Below, in pieces: positions 48,197 through 57,325 of a stretch of DNA of 64,000 nt (positions within the stretch are counted from its first letter, which is position 1; each line of letters begins with the position of its first letter). The DNA comes from DATARR01 sp044868005. Lineage in GTDB: Bacteria > Acidobacteriota > Thermoanaerobaculia > Multivoradales > UBA5704. The DNA lies in contig JBIOVX010000245.1 of NCBI GenBank assembly GCA_044868005.1, positions 1 through 64,000 on the forward strand, written 5' to 3'. The position numbers were made by a program, and so were the translations under genes. The notes below the pieces were generated by a model. The model did no database searches. It was not told the origin of the DNA and worked only from the letters and a program-made list of their open reading frames with translations.

Positions 48197-48852
48197 GACA
48201 GGGCCTCCTCCAGCCCGCCGACGAGACGTCGCAGATCCTCCACGGCCGGCCGCCGCGGCCCATAGGTGAAGGCATCGAGGCGGCGGACGAAGTCCCGCAG
48301 ATCCTCCCGCCGCGAGCGCGTCACCAGGTCGCGGCTGGTCCAGGCGGGCTCGGCCTGGCCGGCGGCCACCGAACGGGCCAGCCACCACCAGAGGGCCTCC
48401 AGCGCCTCGGCCACGCGCCCTTCCGCCAGGCGGCGCTCCAGCTCGGCGCGCCAGGCGGCGGCACTGCGGGCGGCGGGAGGGAGGGCGGCCTCGGAGACGC
48501 CCCCCTCGTCGCGCTTCGCCGTGCGCCGCCGCCAGCGGGAGAGAAACAGCCACAGGAGGAGGGCGACGGCGAGCGCCGCCAGGCCGAAGGCGATCGCCTG
48601 GTAGACCGGCCGCGGCAGGTTCAGCATCTCGGCGCCTTGGGCGAGCAGATCCAGCAAGGCCGCCCGCACGGTCCGGATGAGCTCCCCGAAATAGGACGCC
48701 TCGGGCGGCTCGGGCGTGCGCTCGACCGCGGTCTCCGCCAGCACGCGCTCGAGCACGGCCCGCTCGGCGGGGACGATCCGCACCTCGGCCGCCGCGGCGG
48801 CGCGAGGCAGCGTCGCCAACGCCAGCAGAAGGAGAACGAGCCGGCGCCTCAG
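48193..48852 (-). CDS. DUF4129 domain membrane protein (probable CTG start)
   Basis: About 219 residues. No ATG/GTG/TTG fits; CTG at 48852 opens a perfect signal peptide RRRLVLLLLALATLPRAAAA and overlaps the preceding stop (CTGA). A helix at about 80-100 (AIAFGLAALAVALLLWLFL) precedes the DUF4129 region (WWWLARSVAAGQAEPAWTSRDL, YGPRRPAVEDLRRL). The long upstream frame is antisense-like shadow of the neighbouring gene. Confidence 0.75.
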   Translation of the reverse strand: MRRRLVLLLLALATLPRAAAAAEVRIVPAERAVLERVLAETAVERTPEPPEASYFGELIRTVRAALLDLLAQGAEMLNLPRPVYQAIAFGLAALAVALLLWLFLSRWRRRTAKRDEGGVSEAALPPAARSAAAWRAELERRLAEGRVAEALEALWWWLARSVAAGQAEPAWTSRDLVTRSRREDLRDFVRRLDAFTYGPRRPAVEDLRRLVGGLEEALS

Positions 48853-49742
48853 AACGGCCGGTCTCCAGGAGAAGGGGGAGGGCCGGGGAACACCGAATCG
48901 ATCTGCGAGCGGAGGTCCGAGCCCTCCTTGCGCCCGCGGGCGTCGAAGAAGAGAAGGGCGATGCCGAAGCAGACGTAGAGGTGCACGGCCGTGGTGGCGA
49001 GAGCGTTGAAGAACTGGCCGGGAACCTGGAGCCAGAGCCATCTGGGCATCCTCTGGACGATGTCTTCCCCCTGGCTGATGCTGCGGAACATGTCCACCCA
49101 CATGGGAATCTGGAACGGCAGGCTCACCAGGAGACCCACGAGATAGCCGAGCAGGCCGCCGACGAAGAGGAGCAGGAAGATCTTGACCAATGGAGTTTCC
49201 AGGAATTTCCGATCCGGATTGTGGCGGGTCAGCTCGGCGCTGCGGGAGAGCGCGTCCGTGCCGAACCTGCCTTCATCCACCATGACGGGCGGCACCAGGG
49301 AGAGCAGCGGACCGACGTAGATGGCGGGGAAGCAGCAGCAGAGGAACGAGATCAAGGTCGCCGCATACCACAGGAAGAGGGTGCCGAGCACCCGCGCCTG
49401 GGCGGTGAAGCGCCACGCCCGCCCCATGCTCACCGGCCGGCCGGAGAGCGCGTCGATAGCCGCCACCTGCATGGCGTTGTAGGCGACGATCATCACGCCC
49501 AGATACACCAGCGTCAGCAGGATCACCTCCGGGCTCCAGGGGGAGGCCGGTATTCCGGTGCTCTCGGTGGCGCGGGAGAACCACAAGGCCTGCGCCACCC
49601 CGATCGAGGTGGCGAGGAGGGCCACCGGGACCGCCACCGACGGGTAGATGGCGCGGAAGTGGCGGCGCGTCTGCCGCATCGCTTCGTCCAGCAGCAGGCG
49701 GAAGGGCATCGGGCCGGGAGGGCCAAAGCCGGGCTCAGTCAT
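48849..49742 (-). CDS. Multi-pass membrane protein (YciC/glycerophosphoryl-diesterase membrane-domain-like)
   Basis: 297 residues with about six helices (e.g. YPSVAVPVALLATSIGVAQAL, VILLTLVYLGVMIVAYNAMQ, YAATLISFLCCCFPAIYVGP). Motif VPPVMVDEGRFGTDALSRSAEL resembles the central V...DG...AL.RS pattern of YciC-like and diesterase membrane-anchor domains. Overlaps the SpoIIM-like stop by 8 bases. Confidence 0.75.
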   Translation of the reverse strand: MTEPGFGPPGPMPFRLLLDEAMRQTRRHFRAIYPSVAVPVALLATSIGVAQALWFSRATESTGIPASPWSPEVILLTLVYLGVMIVAYNAMQVAAIDALSGRPVSMGRAWRFTAQARVLGTLFLWYAATLISFLCCCFPAIYVGPLLSLVPPVMVDEGRFGTDALSRSAELTRHNPDRKFLETPLVKIFLLLFVGGLLGYLVGLLVSLPFQIPMWVDMFRSISQGEDIVQRMPRWLWLQVPGQFFNALATTAVHLYVCFGIALLFFDARGRKEGSDLRSQIDSVFPGPPPSPGDRPF

Positions 49743-50697
49743 CGGCGGGCTCCAGTGGAAGAGGACGGCAAGCGGTGAACAGGAAGAGGCTCTCCAGAGC
49801 GAGCCCCAGGGTCACCTTCAGCGACACGGGCAACTGCGGCGCGGGAGAGACGAAGACCTCGACCAGCGCCAGCACCACGAACCAGGGGATACAGCCCAGC
49901 AGGACGGCGAAGGCGTCGCGGCCGGCATCGCGCACGGCCAGGGCGCGCGGGCGGTCCCCGGCCGCCACCAGCGCGCGGCCGATGGCGAGCCCCGCCGCCG
50001 AGCAGACGAGGATCAACGTCAGCTCGAGCGGCCCGTGGGCCGAGATGAACTCCAGCAGCTCGCCGGCCATCGAGTAGTGCAGGGTAACGCCGAAGATCGA
50101 GCCCAGCATCATGCCGTTGAGCAGGATCACGTAGAGGGGGACGAATCCGGCCAGGATACCGCCGCTCCAGGCCGACAGCGCCACCGAGATGTTGTTGGTG
50201 GCGATGCCGGAGGAGGAGATGGACGGCGGCACCGTGGTGACCAGAGACTCCGTCCAGAGCGTGCCCTCCTCCAGCTTCTGCAAGGCCTCCGGTCCGAGCA
50301 TGCTCATGCCGAGCGCCGGCCGCAGCACGGCGACGATCAATCCCCAGGCTATCGCCAGCAGAAAGAGGGCGACCGCGAGCCCCAGCACGTCGAGATGGCG
50401 CTGGAAGGCGCGCGGGAAGGTGCGGGAGAAAAAGCCGAACAGACTGGTGCGTTTCCTCCGCTCGCCGGTGAGCCGGCGCGTGCCTTCGAGCGCGAGCGAC
50501 CGGAGACGGCCCGCCGCGGCCGTGCCGGGAAAGCGCGCCGCGGCGAGCGCGTGATCGTGCAGCACCTGGCGATAGCGCAGAGCCATCTCCTCCAGCTCTC
50601 CGTAATCGAGCCGCAAGCGGCCGCGCACGGCGGCGAGCTGCGCCTCGAAGCCTTCCCAGACGGGCCGCCGCAGGCGCACGAAACGCGCGTAATCCAT
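49735..50697 (-). CDS. SpoIIM/DUF95 family membrane protein
   Basis: 320 residues. N-terminal helical region with a conserved opening (VWEGFEAQLAAVRGR), helix at about 110, then the stage II sporulation M-like core: ATNNISVALSAWSGGILAG, LLNGMMLGSIFGVTLHY and LEFISAHGPLELTLI. In non-sporeformers it pairs with RDD proteins in MoxR-DUF58 loci. Starts on the stop of the RDD gene (TGATG). Confidence 0.88.
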   Translation of the reverse strand: MDYARFVRLRRPVWEGFEAQLAAVRGRLRLDYGELEEMALRYRQVLHDHALAAARFPGTAAAGRLRSLALEGTRRLTGERRKRTSLFGFFSRTFPRAFQRHLDVLGLAVALFLLAIAWGLIVAVLRPALGMSMLGPEALQKLEEGTLWTESLVTTVPPSISSSGIATNNISVALSAWSGGILAGFVPLYVILLNGMMLGSIFGVTLHYSMAGELLEFISAHGPLELTLILVCSAAGLAIGRALVAAGDRPRALAVRDAGRDAFAVLLGCIPWFVVLALVEVFVSPAPQLPVSLKVTLGLALESLFLFTACRPLPLEPADD

Positions 50698-51392
50698 CAG
50701 CCCTCCTCCGCCTGCAGCGCGTGCCGCAGCGCCGCCACCGGATCGCCGCGCGTGTCGACGCCGGCGAGCAGCTCGGGAGCGTCGCGCCGGATGCGGTCGA
50801 GGATGCGGTCGGCCATCGCCCAGGAAGTCGCCGTATCCTCCAACGTCGCCGCCCGGGCGAGAAACGACTCCACCGCCGCGAGCTCCCGCGGACCCCAGCC
50901 CGGCGGCACCCGGCCGAGCACGGGAGCCGCTTCCCGTCCGCGATCGTGGACCACCAGCGTGCCCGCGAGGCGGTCGCCCAGCCGCCGCGACAGCGGATCG
51001 ACCGCCATCAGCGGCACGCCGAAGACGAGATCCACGGTGCGCACCAGGTTACGCATCATCAAAGCCCCCGCTCCCGCGCTGCCGCCTTCCGCCGTCACCA
51101 CCCGCAGCCGCAGGGCCATCTTGCCCGGGGTGCGGCCGCCGGTGCCGATCTCGAAGCCCGCGAAGTAGCTCCACTCCAGGACGAACCAGCCGACGATGAA
51201 AAAGATCGCTCCCAGATCCCGCGACAGAGCGCCGATGGCGAACACGCTGAACAGTGCCCAGAGAATCATCAACCCCAGCAGGATCAGATAGTCGAGGAAC
51301 GCCGCGAGCGAGCGGCTGCCGACGCTCGCCACCGGCAGCTCGAGACGGATGTTGTCCAGCCCCAGGATGCTCTCGTGCCCTAGATCGGCCAC
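50697..51392 (-). CDS. RDD family membrane protein
   Basis: 231 residues from GTG 51392 (VADLGHESILGLDNIRLELP); longer starts at 51479 lack conservation and enter the repeat element. RDD core SRSLAAFLDYLILLGLMILW, WSYFAGFEIGTGGRTPGKMA, and DLVFGVPLMAVDPLSRRLGDRLAGTLVV. First gene of the seven-gene RDD-SpoIIM-...-MoxR-DUF58 operon. Confidence 0.87.
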   Translation of the reverse strand: MADLGHESILGLDNIRLELPVASVGSRSLAAFLDYLILLGLMILWALFSVFAIGALSRDLGAIFFIVGWFVLEWSYFAGFEIGTGGRTPGKMALRLRVVTAEGGSAGAGALMMRNLVRTVDLVFGVPLMAVDPLSRRLGDRLAGTLVVHDRGREAAPVLGRVPPGWGPRELAAVESFLARAATLEDTATSWAMADRILDRIRRDAPELLAGVDTRGDPVAALRHALQAEEG

Positions 51393-51460
51393 CGACGACC
51401 TCGCCCTTTCGATTCCGTAAGCGTATACCGGGTTCAGTCTGTCTGTGATCTCGGACGGTT

Positions 51461-51632
51461 CTGCCCTTCGAAGCCTCACCCCCTGTCCCCCTCTCCCTGA
51501 CGGGCGAGGGGGGACGCCTGCGAAGGGGTTTTGCCGAAAAGGCGGCCCCTATTGGCAAGACTGGCTGTGAATCGTCCCCCCTCGCCCGTGAGGGAGAGGG
51601 GGACAGGGGGTGAGGCTTCGGAGGGCAGACCC
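51461..51632. mobile_element. Gene-less inverted-repeat pair (MITE-like) upstream of the RDD operon
   Basis: Left end CTGCCCTTCGAAGCCTCACC with imperfect hairpin 51487-51512; right end 51576-51632 ending GAGGCTTCGGAGGGCAGACC. The inner 60 bp has no ORF. Same family as the pairs at 5580, 22421 and 40311. It lies between the RDD operon start and the methyltransferase stop. Confidence 0.65.
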
Positions 51633-51665
51633 AACCGAGATCTTCGACCAATTGAACCGCGGCTC

Positions 51666-52400
51666 TTACCCCGGCGGCTCGCGCCGCTGCGCCTCGCCGG
51701 TCATGGGCACGAAGAGCACAGGCAGCACCCGCTTGCGATCGAGGCCGCCGTCGCGGCGCTTGGTGATCACCCAGAGGTCCTGGTAGGCCCCGCCCACCGG
51801 GATGACCATCTTGCCGCCGGTCTTGAGCTGGCGCAGCAGGGGATCCGGGATGCTCGGCGGCGCGGCGGTGACGATGATGCCGTCGAAGGGAGCCGCCAAA
51901 GGCCATCCCTGATAGCCGTCGCCGATGCGCAGATGGACGTTGTGGTAACCCAGCTCGTGCAGGGTGCGGCGCGCCCTTTCGCCGAGGAGCTTGACGATCT
52001 CGATCGAGTAGACCTCGGCTCCCATGCGCGCCAGGACCGCGGCCTGATAGCCCGAGCCGGTGCCGATCTCCAGGATGCGGTCTCCCGGCTGGACGTCGAG
52101 ATGAGAGGTCATGAAGGCCACGATGTAGGGCTGGGAGATCGTCTGGCCGGAGCCGATGGGGAGCGGCGTGTCCGCGTAGGCCTCGCTCCGCGCGCTCTCC
52201 GGCACGAAGAGGTGGCGCGGCACCGCGGCCAGAGCGGCGAGCACGCGGGGAGCCGTCACGCCGCGGGCCTGGATGTCCTCGATCATCCGCTGGCGAGCGG
52301 GGGCGAATTCGTCCTTCCGCGGCAGGGCGGCCGTCAGCCCGGCCGCGATCACGGCCAGGAGCAGCAGAAGCGGCAACACCCCTTTCCTACCGGCTGCCAT
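51666..52400 (-). CDS. Exported protein-L-isoaspartate O-methyltransferase (copy 1)
   Basis: 244 residues, signal peptide 1-25 (VLPLLLLLAVIAAGLTAAL). PCMT fold: VPRHLFVPESARSEAYADTP, QTISQPYIVAFM, SAM motif ILEIGTGSGYQAAVLA, DGIIVTAAPPSIPDPLL. Methylates isoaspartyl residues so that they can revert to Asp. Export would need a SAM source outside the cytoplasm, so anchoring facing inward is an alternative. Overlaps copy 2 by 14 bases. Confidence 0.9.
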   Translation of the reverse strand: MAAGRKGVLPLLLLLAVIAAGLTAALPRKDEFAPARQRMIEDIQARGVTAPRVLAALAAVPRHLFVPESARSEAYADTPLPIGSGQTISQPYIVAFMTSHLDVQPGDRILEIGTGSGYQAAVLARMGAEVYSIEIVKLLGERARRTLHELGYHNVHLRIGDGYQGWPLAAPFDGIIVTAAPPSIPDPLLRQLKTGGKMVIPVGGAYQDLWVITKRRDGGLDRKRVLPVLFVPMTGEAQRREPPG

Positions 52401-53127
52401 CTTGCGCCCTTCCCTTCATCGGCGAGAGCCGGACCGGAATGACGGCCCTCTTCTCGGTGCCCTGCGCGGTCTTCGTGATCACCAGGAGATCCTGGAAGAA
52501 ACCGCCCACCGGCGCCACCATCTTACCGCCCACGCGCAACTGGTCGAGCAGGGGCTTCGGGATCTGCGGCGGCGCCGCGGAGAGCAGGATGGCGTCGAAC
52601 GGCGCCTTGTCGGGCAAGCCGCGGTAGCCGTCGCCCCACCGCACCTCGACGTTGTGGTAACCCAGCACAGCGAGCCGCTTGCTCGCCTGGCTCGCCACCG
52701 GCTCCACGATCTCCACCGAGTAGACCTCGCGGGCGATGCGCGAGAGCACAGCCGCGTGATAGCCCGAGCCGGTGCCGATCTCGAGCACCTTGTCGCCGTG
52801 TTTCAACTCGAGCAGCGCGGTCATCAGCGCCACCACATAGGGTTGATAGACCGTCCGCCCCTGGCCGAGCACCAGCGGCTGATCGCTGTAGGCCTGCTCG
52901 CGCAGCGACTCCGGCACGAAGAGGTGGCGCGGCACCTGCTCCATGGCGGCGATCACCTCCGGCTGGGTGATGCCCCGCTGCCGGACTTGCTGCTCCACCA
53001 TCGAGCGGCGCAGCGTCTCGAAGCCGTCCGCCGCTCCGGCCGGCGCCACGAGCACCGCCACCGCGAGCCCCAGCGCGAGCCCGCGGCAGAGCGGGAAACG
53101 GCGGCCCCGAAGGGCGCTCCGTGTCAC
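52387..53127 (-). CDS. Exported protein-L-isoaspartate O-methyltransferase (copy 2)
   Basis: 246 residues from GTG 53127, overlapping the amidohydrolase stop (GTGA). Signal peptide 1-33 (GLALGLAVAVLVAPAGAA). Same motif set as copy 1: VPRHLFVPESLREQAYSDQP, VLEIGTGSGYHAAVLS, DAILLSAAPPQIPKPLL. Tandem duplication; both copies retain all core motifs. Confidence 0.9.
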   Translation of the reverse strand: MTRSALRGRRFPLCRGLALGLAVAVLVAPAGAADGFETLRRSMVEQQVRQRGITQPEVIAAMEQVPRHLFVPESLREQAYSDQPLVLGQGRTVYQPYVVALMTALLELKHGDKVLEIGTGSGYHAAVLSRIAREVYSVEIVEPVASQASKRLAVLGYHNVEVRWGDGYRGLPDKAPFDAILLSAAPPQIPKPLLDQLRVGGKMVAPVGGFFQDLLVITKTAQGTEKRAVIPVRLSPMKGRAQDGSR

Positions 53128-54812
53128 CGGGCGCTGCCCCTCTCGTAGACCACCTGGCCGTCCACCAGGGTGTAGTCGATCTCCGTGCGCGGGATCTCCG
53201 CCTCGGGAACCGTCATCGGATCGCGGGCGAACACCACCAGATCGGCGCGCTTGCCGACCTCCAGCGAGCCCACTTCCTTGTCGAGGAAGAGCGACCAGGC
53301 GGCGTCGAGGGTGAAGCCGCGCAGGGCCTCCTCGCGCGTCAGCCGCTCGCCGGGAAGCCAGCCGCCCGGCGGATTGCCCTGCAGGTCCTGGCGCGTCACG
53401 GCGGCGTAGAGCCCGAGCCGCGGGTCCGCGGACTCCACGGGGAAGTCGCTGCCCAGGGCCAGCCGGCCGCCCGCCTTCAGCACCTTGCGCCAGGCGTAGG
53501 CCCCCGCCAGGCGCGCCTCGCCCACGCGGTCTCCGGCCCACGGCATGTCGGAGGTGGCGTGGGTGGGCTGCATGGACGCGATGATGCCGAGGCGGGCCAT
53601 GCGCTCGATGTCCTGCAAGCGCAGCACCTGGGAGTGCTCCAGCCGGAAGCGCGCCTCCGGCCGCGGACCGCCGAGGGCCCGCTCCATGGCATCGAGAGCC
53701 ACCACGCCGCCGCGGTCGCCGATGGCATGGATGCCGACCTGAAAGCCCTTGGCGAGGGCGCGGCGCGAGACCTCCTCGAGATGCGGACCGCTGCTCACCA
53801 GCAGCCCGAGATTGCCGGGATCGTCGCTGTAGGGCTCGACCAGCGCGGCGCCGCGGCTCCCCAGCGCGCCGTCGATGTACATCTTGACGCCGCGCACGTT
53901 GAGCCGCGCTTGCGGGTCGATCTCCGGCCCGCGCTCGAACCAATGGGCCAGCAGCGCATCGTTGTCGGTGAGGAACAGGGAGGCCCGCAGCGGCAGCTCG
54001 CCGGCCTGCCGGAGAGCCACGTAGGCGCGGTAATCGCCGTCGCCGATCCCCATGTCCGTCACCCCCGTCAGGCCGAGCTCCACGCAGTGGCGCGCGGCCA
54101 GCCGCAGGGCGCGCTCGCGTTCTTCCAGAGAGGGCTCCGGCAGCTTCCCTCCCACGACGTCCATGGCGTTGTCGACGAGCACGCCGGTCGGCCGGCCCGC
54201 CGCGTCGCGCAGGAAGCGGCCGCCCGATGGATCCTGGATGGCGGCGCCGATACCGAGGATCTCCATGGCGCGGGCGTTGACGAGCGCGGCGTGGCCATCA
54301 ATGCGGGTCAGCCAGACTGGATGATCCGGCACCGCCGCCGACAGCGCCTCATGGGTGGGGAACGCCTTCTCCGGCCAGTCGTTCTGGTCCCAGCCCCGGC
54401 CGTTGATCCAGCTCCCGGCCGGCGCGCGTTGCGCCGCCTCGCGCACCCGCGCGACGACTTCCGCGTAGGAGGTGGTCCCCACCAGATCGACCTGCTGCAG
54501 CGACCGGCCCAGCCCCGCCAGATGCGAATGGGCGTCGATCAGGCCCGGCGTGACGGCGCGTCCGCCGAGGTCGATGATCCGGGTCTGTTGGCCGCGGAGC
54601 TTCTCGGCTCCGGCGTCCGGACCTAGATAGACGATGCGTCCGCCGCGCACGGCGAGGCTCCCCTCGACCCGGCCCGGAGGTTGCACGGGATAGAACACGC
54701 CGCGCCTCAGAATGAGGTCGGCACCGTCCTCTGCAAAGGAAGGTCTCGGAGCACCTGCGACCGCCATCCCGAACAGCACAGCACACAGAACAGGCGTAAG
54801 CCTCAGAATCAT
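53124..54812 (-). CDS. Secreted amidohydrolase (amidohydrolase family 3, YtcJ-like)
   Basis: 562 residues from ATG 54812 (GGGGAG upstream). Signal peptide 1-28. Metal-dependent hydrolase core: TPGLIDAHSHLAGLG (HxH), GRGWDQNDWPEKAFPTHEAL typical of YtcJ-like proteins, KMYIDGALGSRGAALVEPYS (Lys ligand), GIHAIGDRGGV, LEHSQVL and GSDFPVESADPRLGLY (final Asp). Substrate unknown. First gene of a run with the two isoaspartyl methyltransferases. Confidence 0.9.
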   Translation of the reverse strand: MILRLTPVLCAVLFGMAVAGAPRPSFAEDGADLILRRGVFYPVQPPGRVEGSLAVRGGRIVYLGPDAGAEKLRGQQTRIIDLGGRAVTPGLIDAHSHLAGLGRSLQQVDLVGTTSYAEVVARVREAAQRAPAGSWINGRGWDQNDWPEKAFPTHEALSAAVPDHPVWLTRIDGHAALVNARAMEILGIGAAIQDPSGGRFLRDAAGRPTGVLVDNAMDVVGGKLPEPSLEERERALRLAARHCVELGLTGVTDMGIGDGDYRAYVALRQAGELPLRASLFLTDNDALLAHWFERGPEIDPQARLNVRGVKMYIDGALGSRGAALVEPYSDDPGNLGLLVSSGPHLEEVSRRALAKGFQVGIHAIGDRGGVVALDAMERALGGPRPEARFRLEHSQVLRLQDIERMARLGIIASMQPTHATSDMPWAGDRVGEARLAGAYAWRKVLKAGGRLALGSDFPVESADPRLGLYAAVTRQDLQGNPPGGWLPGERLTREEALRGFTLDAAWSLFLDKEVGSLEVGKRADLVVFARDPMTVPEAEIPRTEIDYTLVDGQVVYERGSAR

Positions 54813-54885
54813 TTCGCTTTTCTCCCCGACTCGCCCCACCCATGGCACGTCCTGGGGGGTGCAAAGTCCAAGCCATGGAAAACCC

Positions 54886-54963
54886 GTCTTGGGGTCCTGG
54901 GTCTTGCGTCTTGAAACTACCTGGAACTGTATACCCAAGACCCAGAGCCCAAGATCCAGGACG
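54886..54963. repeat. Palindromic short-repeat region (CTTGGGTC type)
   Basis: Left part has GTCTTGGGGTCCTGGGTCTT, right part CCCAAGACCCAGAGCCCAAG, roughly inverse to each other, made of degenerate 7-8 base units. Lies between the divergent amidohydrolase and TldD/PmbA genes and could form a large hairpin. No clear promoter seen in it. Confidence 0.45.
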
Positions 54964-54979
54964 ATATACACTCCCGCGG

Positions 54980-56308
54980 ATGTTCCCCGACGGTCCGATG
55001 CCGCTCGACGTCATGGTTTCCCGGCTGGAGCACCTGCTGGCGCTCTCCCCGGCCGAGGCCACGGAGATCTCATGGCTGGAGGTGCGGCGCGGCCAGGAGA
55101 GCAACGGCAAGCGCCGGCGGGACAGTTACGAGCAGCACGAGCGCACGGTCCTGTTGCGGGTGCGGGAGTCCGGCCGCACGGGGATGCACCGCACCAGCGC
55201 CTCCGGCCTCTCGGACCTCGAGAACGCCCTGCGCGTCGCCCTCGCCCAGGCCCGGCTCTCGCCGCCTACGCCGCCGCCGCTGCCGCCGCCGGGCCACGAC
55301 GCGGCCGTCGTGACCGCCGGACTGTGCGATCCCGAGCTCGCGCGCATGGCGCCCGGCCGCGCCCGCGAGACGCTGCAACGGCTGGCGGAAAAGGGCGAGA
55401 CGGCCCGCCTCGGATGGTCCGAAGGCCGCATCGCCGTGGCGGACAGCCGCGGCCTGCGGCGCGCCGCCGAGGTGACCTCCGGCTGGGCCGAGGTGATCCG
55501 CGGACGCCAGCCGGGGGCCGGACGCGCCGCCGCGGCCGCGCGGTCCCTGGCCGGGCTCGACCTGCCGGGCATCTTCGCGCGGGCGCGCCGGCGCCAGGGT
55601 CCGCCCGACGTCGTGCCGCCGCCGGCAGGCCCCACCGCTCTGCTGCTGTCGCAGGAGGCGACCGCCGGCCTGATCGAGCTGCTCAACCGGCAGGCCTTCA
55701 CCTCCGATTCGTTTCACTCCGGAGCCTCCTTCCTGCGCGGCAACCTCGGGCAGCCGGTCTTCCACTCCGGCATCAACCTGCGCGACGATCCCACGGACCC
55801 GCGCGGCCTGCCGTTCCCCTTCGACATCCTGGGCGCCGCCGCCAAACCGATCGATCTCGTCTCCGGCGGTGTCGCGCTCACCCCGGCCGTCGACAATCGT
55901 CTGGCGCGCGAGCTCGGAGTCGCGCCCACGCCGCAACGGGTGGCGCCGGACGAAGCCGTCTCCGCCCATCTCTTCCTGCTGCCCGGAAGCGCTTCCGAAG
56001 AAGAGCTGTTGCAGGCCGCGGACGGCGGCTTCTGGGTTTCGGCGCTGGAGCCGCTCGAAGGCTACGACGCCCGCGCGCTGCGCTTCCGCACGGTGGCGAG
56101 GGGCGTCCGTCTGATCACCGGCGCCACGCTCGGCCGCTCTCTCCCCGATCTCGTCTGGGAAGACGATCTGCGGCGCGTGCTCTCCCAGGTGCTGGCCGTC
56201 GGCGCCGACCTGGTGCCCCTCGCCACGGGCGCCGGCCTCTTCCGCGCCACCACCGCGCCGATGCTCGCGGTGGATGGGGTGGGTGGGTTGCGGTTCGCCG
56301 TGGAGTAG
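54980..56308 (+). CDS. TldD/PmbA family metallopeptidase-like protein
   Basis: 442 residues from ATG 54980 (upstream extension crosses the repeat). N-terminal part LLALSPAEATEISWLEVRRG with TVLLRVRESGRTGMHRTSA; C-terminal domain with FHSGASFLRGNLGQPVFHSG, DDPTDPRGLPFPFDILG and VFLLPGSASEEELLQ, the order seen in TldE/PmbA. A clean HExxxH was not seen, which fits the TldE-type subunit that lacks zinc ligands. No TldD partner in the window. Confidence 0.75.
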   Translation: MFPDGPMPLDVMVSRLEHLLALSPAEATEISWLEVRRGQESNGKRRRDSYEQHERTVLLRVRESGRTGMHRTSASGLSDLENALRVALAQARLSPPTPPPLPPPGHDAAVVTAGLCDPELARMAPGRARETLQRLAEKGETARLGWSEGRIAVADSRGLRRAAEVTSGWAEVIRGRQPGAGRAAAAARSLAGLDLPGIFARARRRQGPPDVVPPPAGPTALLLSQEATAGLIELLNRQAFTSDSFHSGASFLRGNLGQPVFHSGINLRDDPTDPRGLPFPFDILGAAAKPIDLVSGGVALTPAVDNRLARELGVAPTPQRVAPDEAVSAHLFLLPGSASEEELLQAADGGFWVSALEPLEGYDARALRFRTVARGVRLITGATLGRSLPDLVWEDDLRRVLSQVLAVGADLVPLATGAGLFRATTAPMLAVDGVGGLRFAVE

Positions 56309-56311
56309 GCC

Positions 56312-57325
56312 CTACTCCCAGATCTTCACCTCGAACCGCCCAGCCGAGTCCGCGGCGCCCCGGTACATCCCCTCCGAGTTGAAGACGAGCGCGAGCGAGC
56401 CGTCGTGGGAGACGCCGATCACGCCGCCGTCTCCCGGCTGGAGCTTCTGACGGATCACCCGCTCGGCGGCCTGCTGCAGGGTGAGCCCCGAGTACTCCAT
56501 GAGCGCCGAGATGTCGTGCGCCACGGTGTGCCGGATGAACTGCTCGCCGATGCCGGTGGCGGAGATGGCACAGGTGCGGTTGCTGGCATAGGTGCCGGCG
56601 CCGATGATCGGCACGTCGCCCAGCCGCCCGAACCGCTTGTTGGTGAGCCCACCCGAGGAGGTCGCCGCGGCCAGGTTGCCGTGCACGTCGAGAGCCACGG
56701 CACCCACCGTGTCCTTGTCGGCGTGGTCCTTCTTCAGCGCCTCCTGGAGCTGCTCGTAGCGGAAAGCCGTGTCGAAGTACGTATTCGGCACGCGTTCCAC
56801 CTTCATCTCGGTGGCGAACGTCTCGGCTCCCTCCCCCACCATGAAGACGTGGCGCGACTTCTCCATCACCATCCGCGCCAGAGAGATGGGATTCTTGACC
56901 GTCTTCAGCAGCGCCACCGAGCCGCAGGAGAGATCGCGGCCGTCCATGATGGCGGCGTCGAGCTCGTGGGTGCCTTCGTGCGTGTAGACGGCGCCCTTGC
57001 CGGCGTTGAACAGCGGATCGTCCTCGAGGAAGCGCACCACCTTCTCCACCGCGTCGAGGCTGGCGCCGCCCTGCTGCAGCACCTCCTGGCCGATCTTCAG
57101 CGCCGCGGCCAGGGACTTGAGGTACTGCTGCTTGCGCTCCTCCGGAAGCGTCTTGGGGATCGTGCCGGCGCCGCCGTGAATGGCGATCGCCCACTTGGGA
57201 GCCTCCGCGCGATGGAGCACGATCTCCACCTTGCGGTCTTGCTGCGGCGCGGCCGGCGTCTGGGCGGCCGCGAGAAGAGGAACCATCGAGAAGAACAACA
57301 TGGACGTCAGAGTCGTGCAGTTCAT
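56312..57325 (-). CDS. Secreted isoaspartyl peptidase / L-asparaginase (Ntn hydrolase)
   Basis: 337 residues. Signal peptide 1-21 (LFFSMVPLLAAAQ). IAIHGGAGTIPK, DPLFNAGKGAVYTHEGTHEL, and the autocleavage site DTVGAVALDVHGNLAAATSSGG with catalytic Thr in DTVG; downstream GAGTYASNRTCAISATGIGE. Removes isoaspartyl residues from dipeptides after self-cleavage. Fits with the two isoaspartyl methyltransferases nearby. Ends 3 bases from the convergent TldD/PmbA gene. Confidence 0.93.
   Translation of the reverse strand: MNCTTLTSMLFFSMVPLLAAAQTPAAPQQDRKVEIVLHRAEAPKWAIAIHGGAGTIPKTLPEERKQQYLKSLAAALKIGQEVLQQGGASLDAVEKVVRFLEDDPLFNAGKGAVYTHEGTHELDAAIMDGRDLSCGSVALLKTVKNPISLARMVMEKSRHVFMVGEGAETFATEMKVERVPNTYFDTAFRYEQLQEALKKDHADKDTVGAVALDVHGNLAAATSSGGLTNKRFGRLGDVPIIGAGTYASNRTCAISATGIGEQFIRHTVAHDISALMEYSGLTLQQAAERVIRQKLQPGDGGVIGVSHDGSLALVFNSEGMYRGAADSAGRFEVKIWE

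Noticed and set aside
52387..53943. 518-residue methyltransferase from the upstream start
   Set aside because: The upstream 270 codons are an out-of-frame shadow of the amidohydrolase gene; the GTG at 53127 overlaps its stop and opens a signal peptide.
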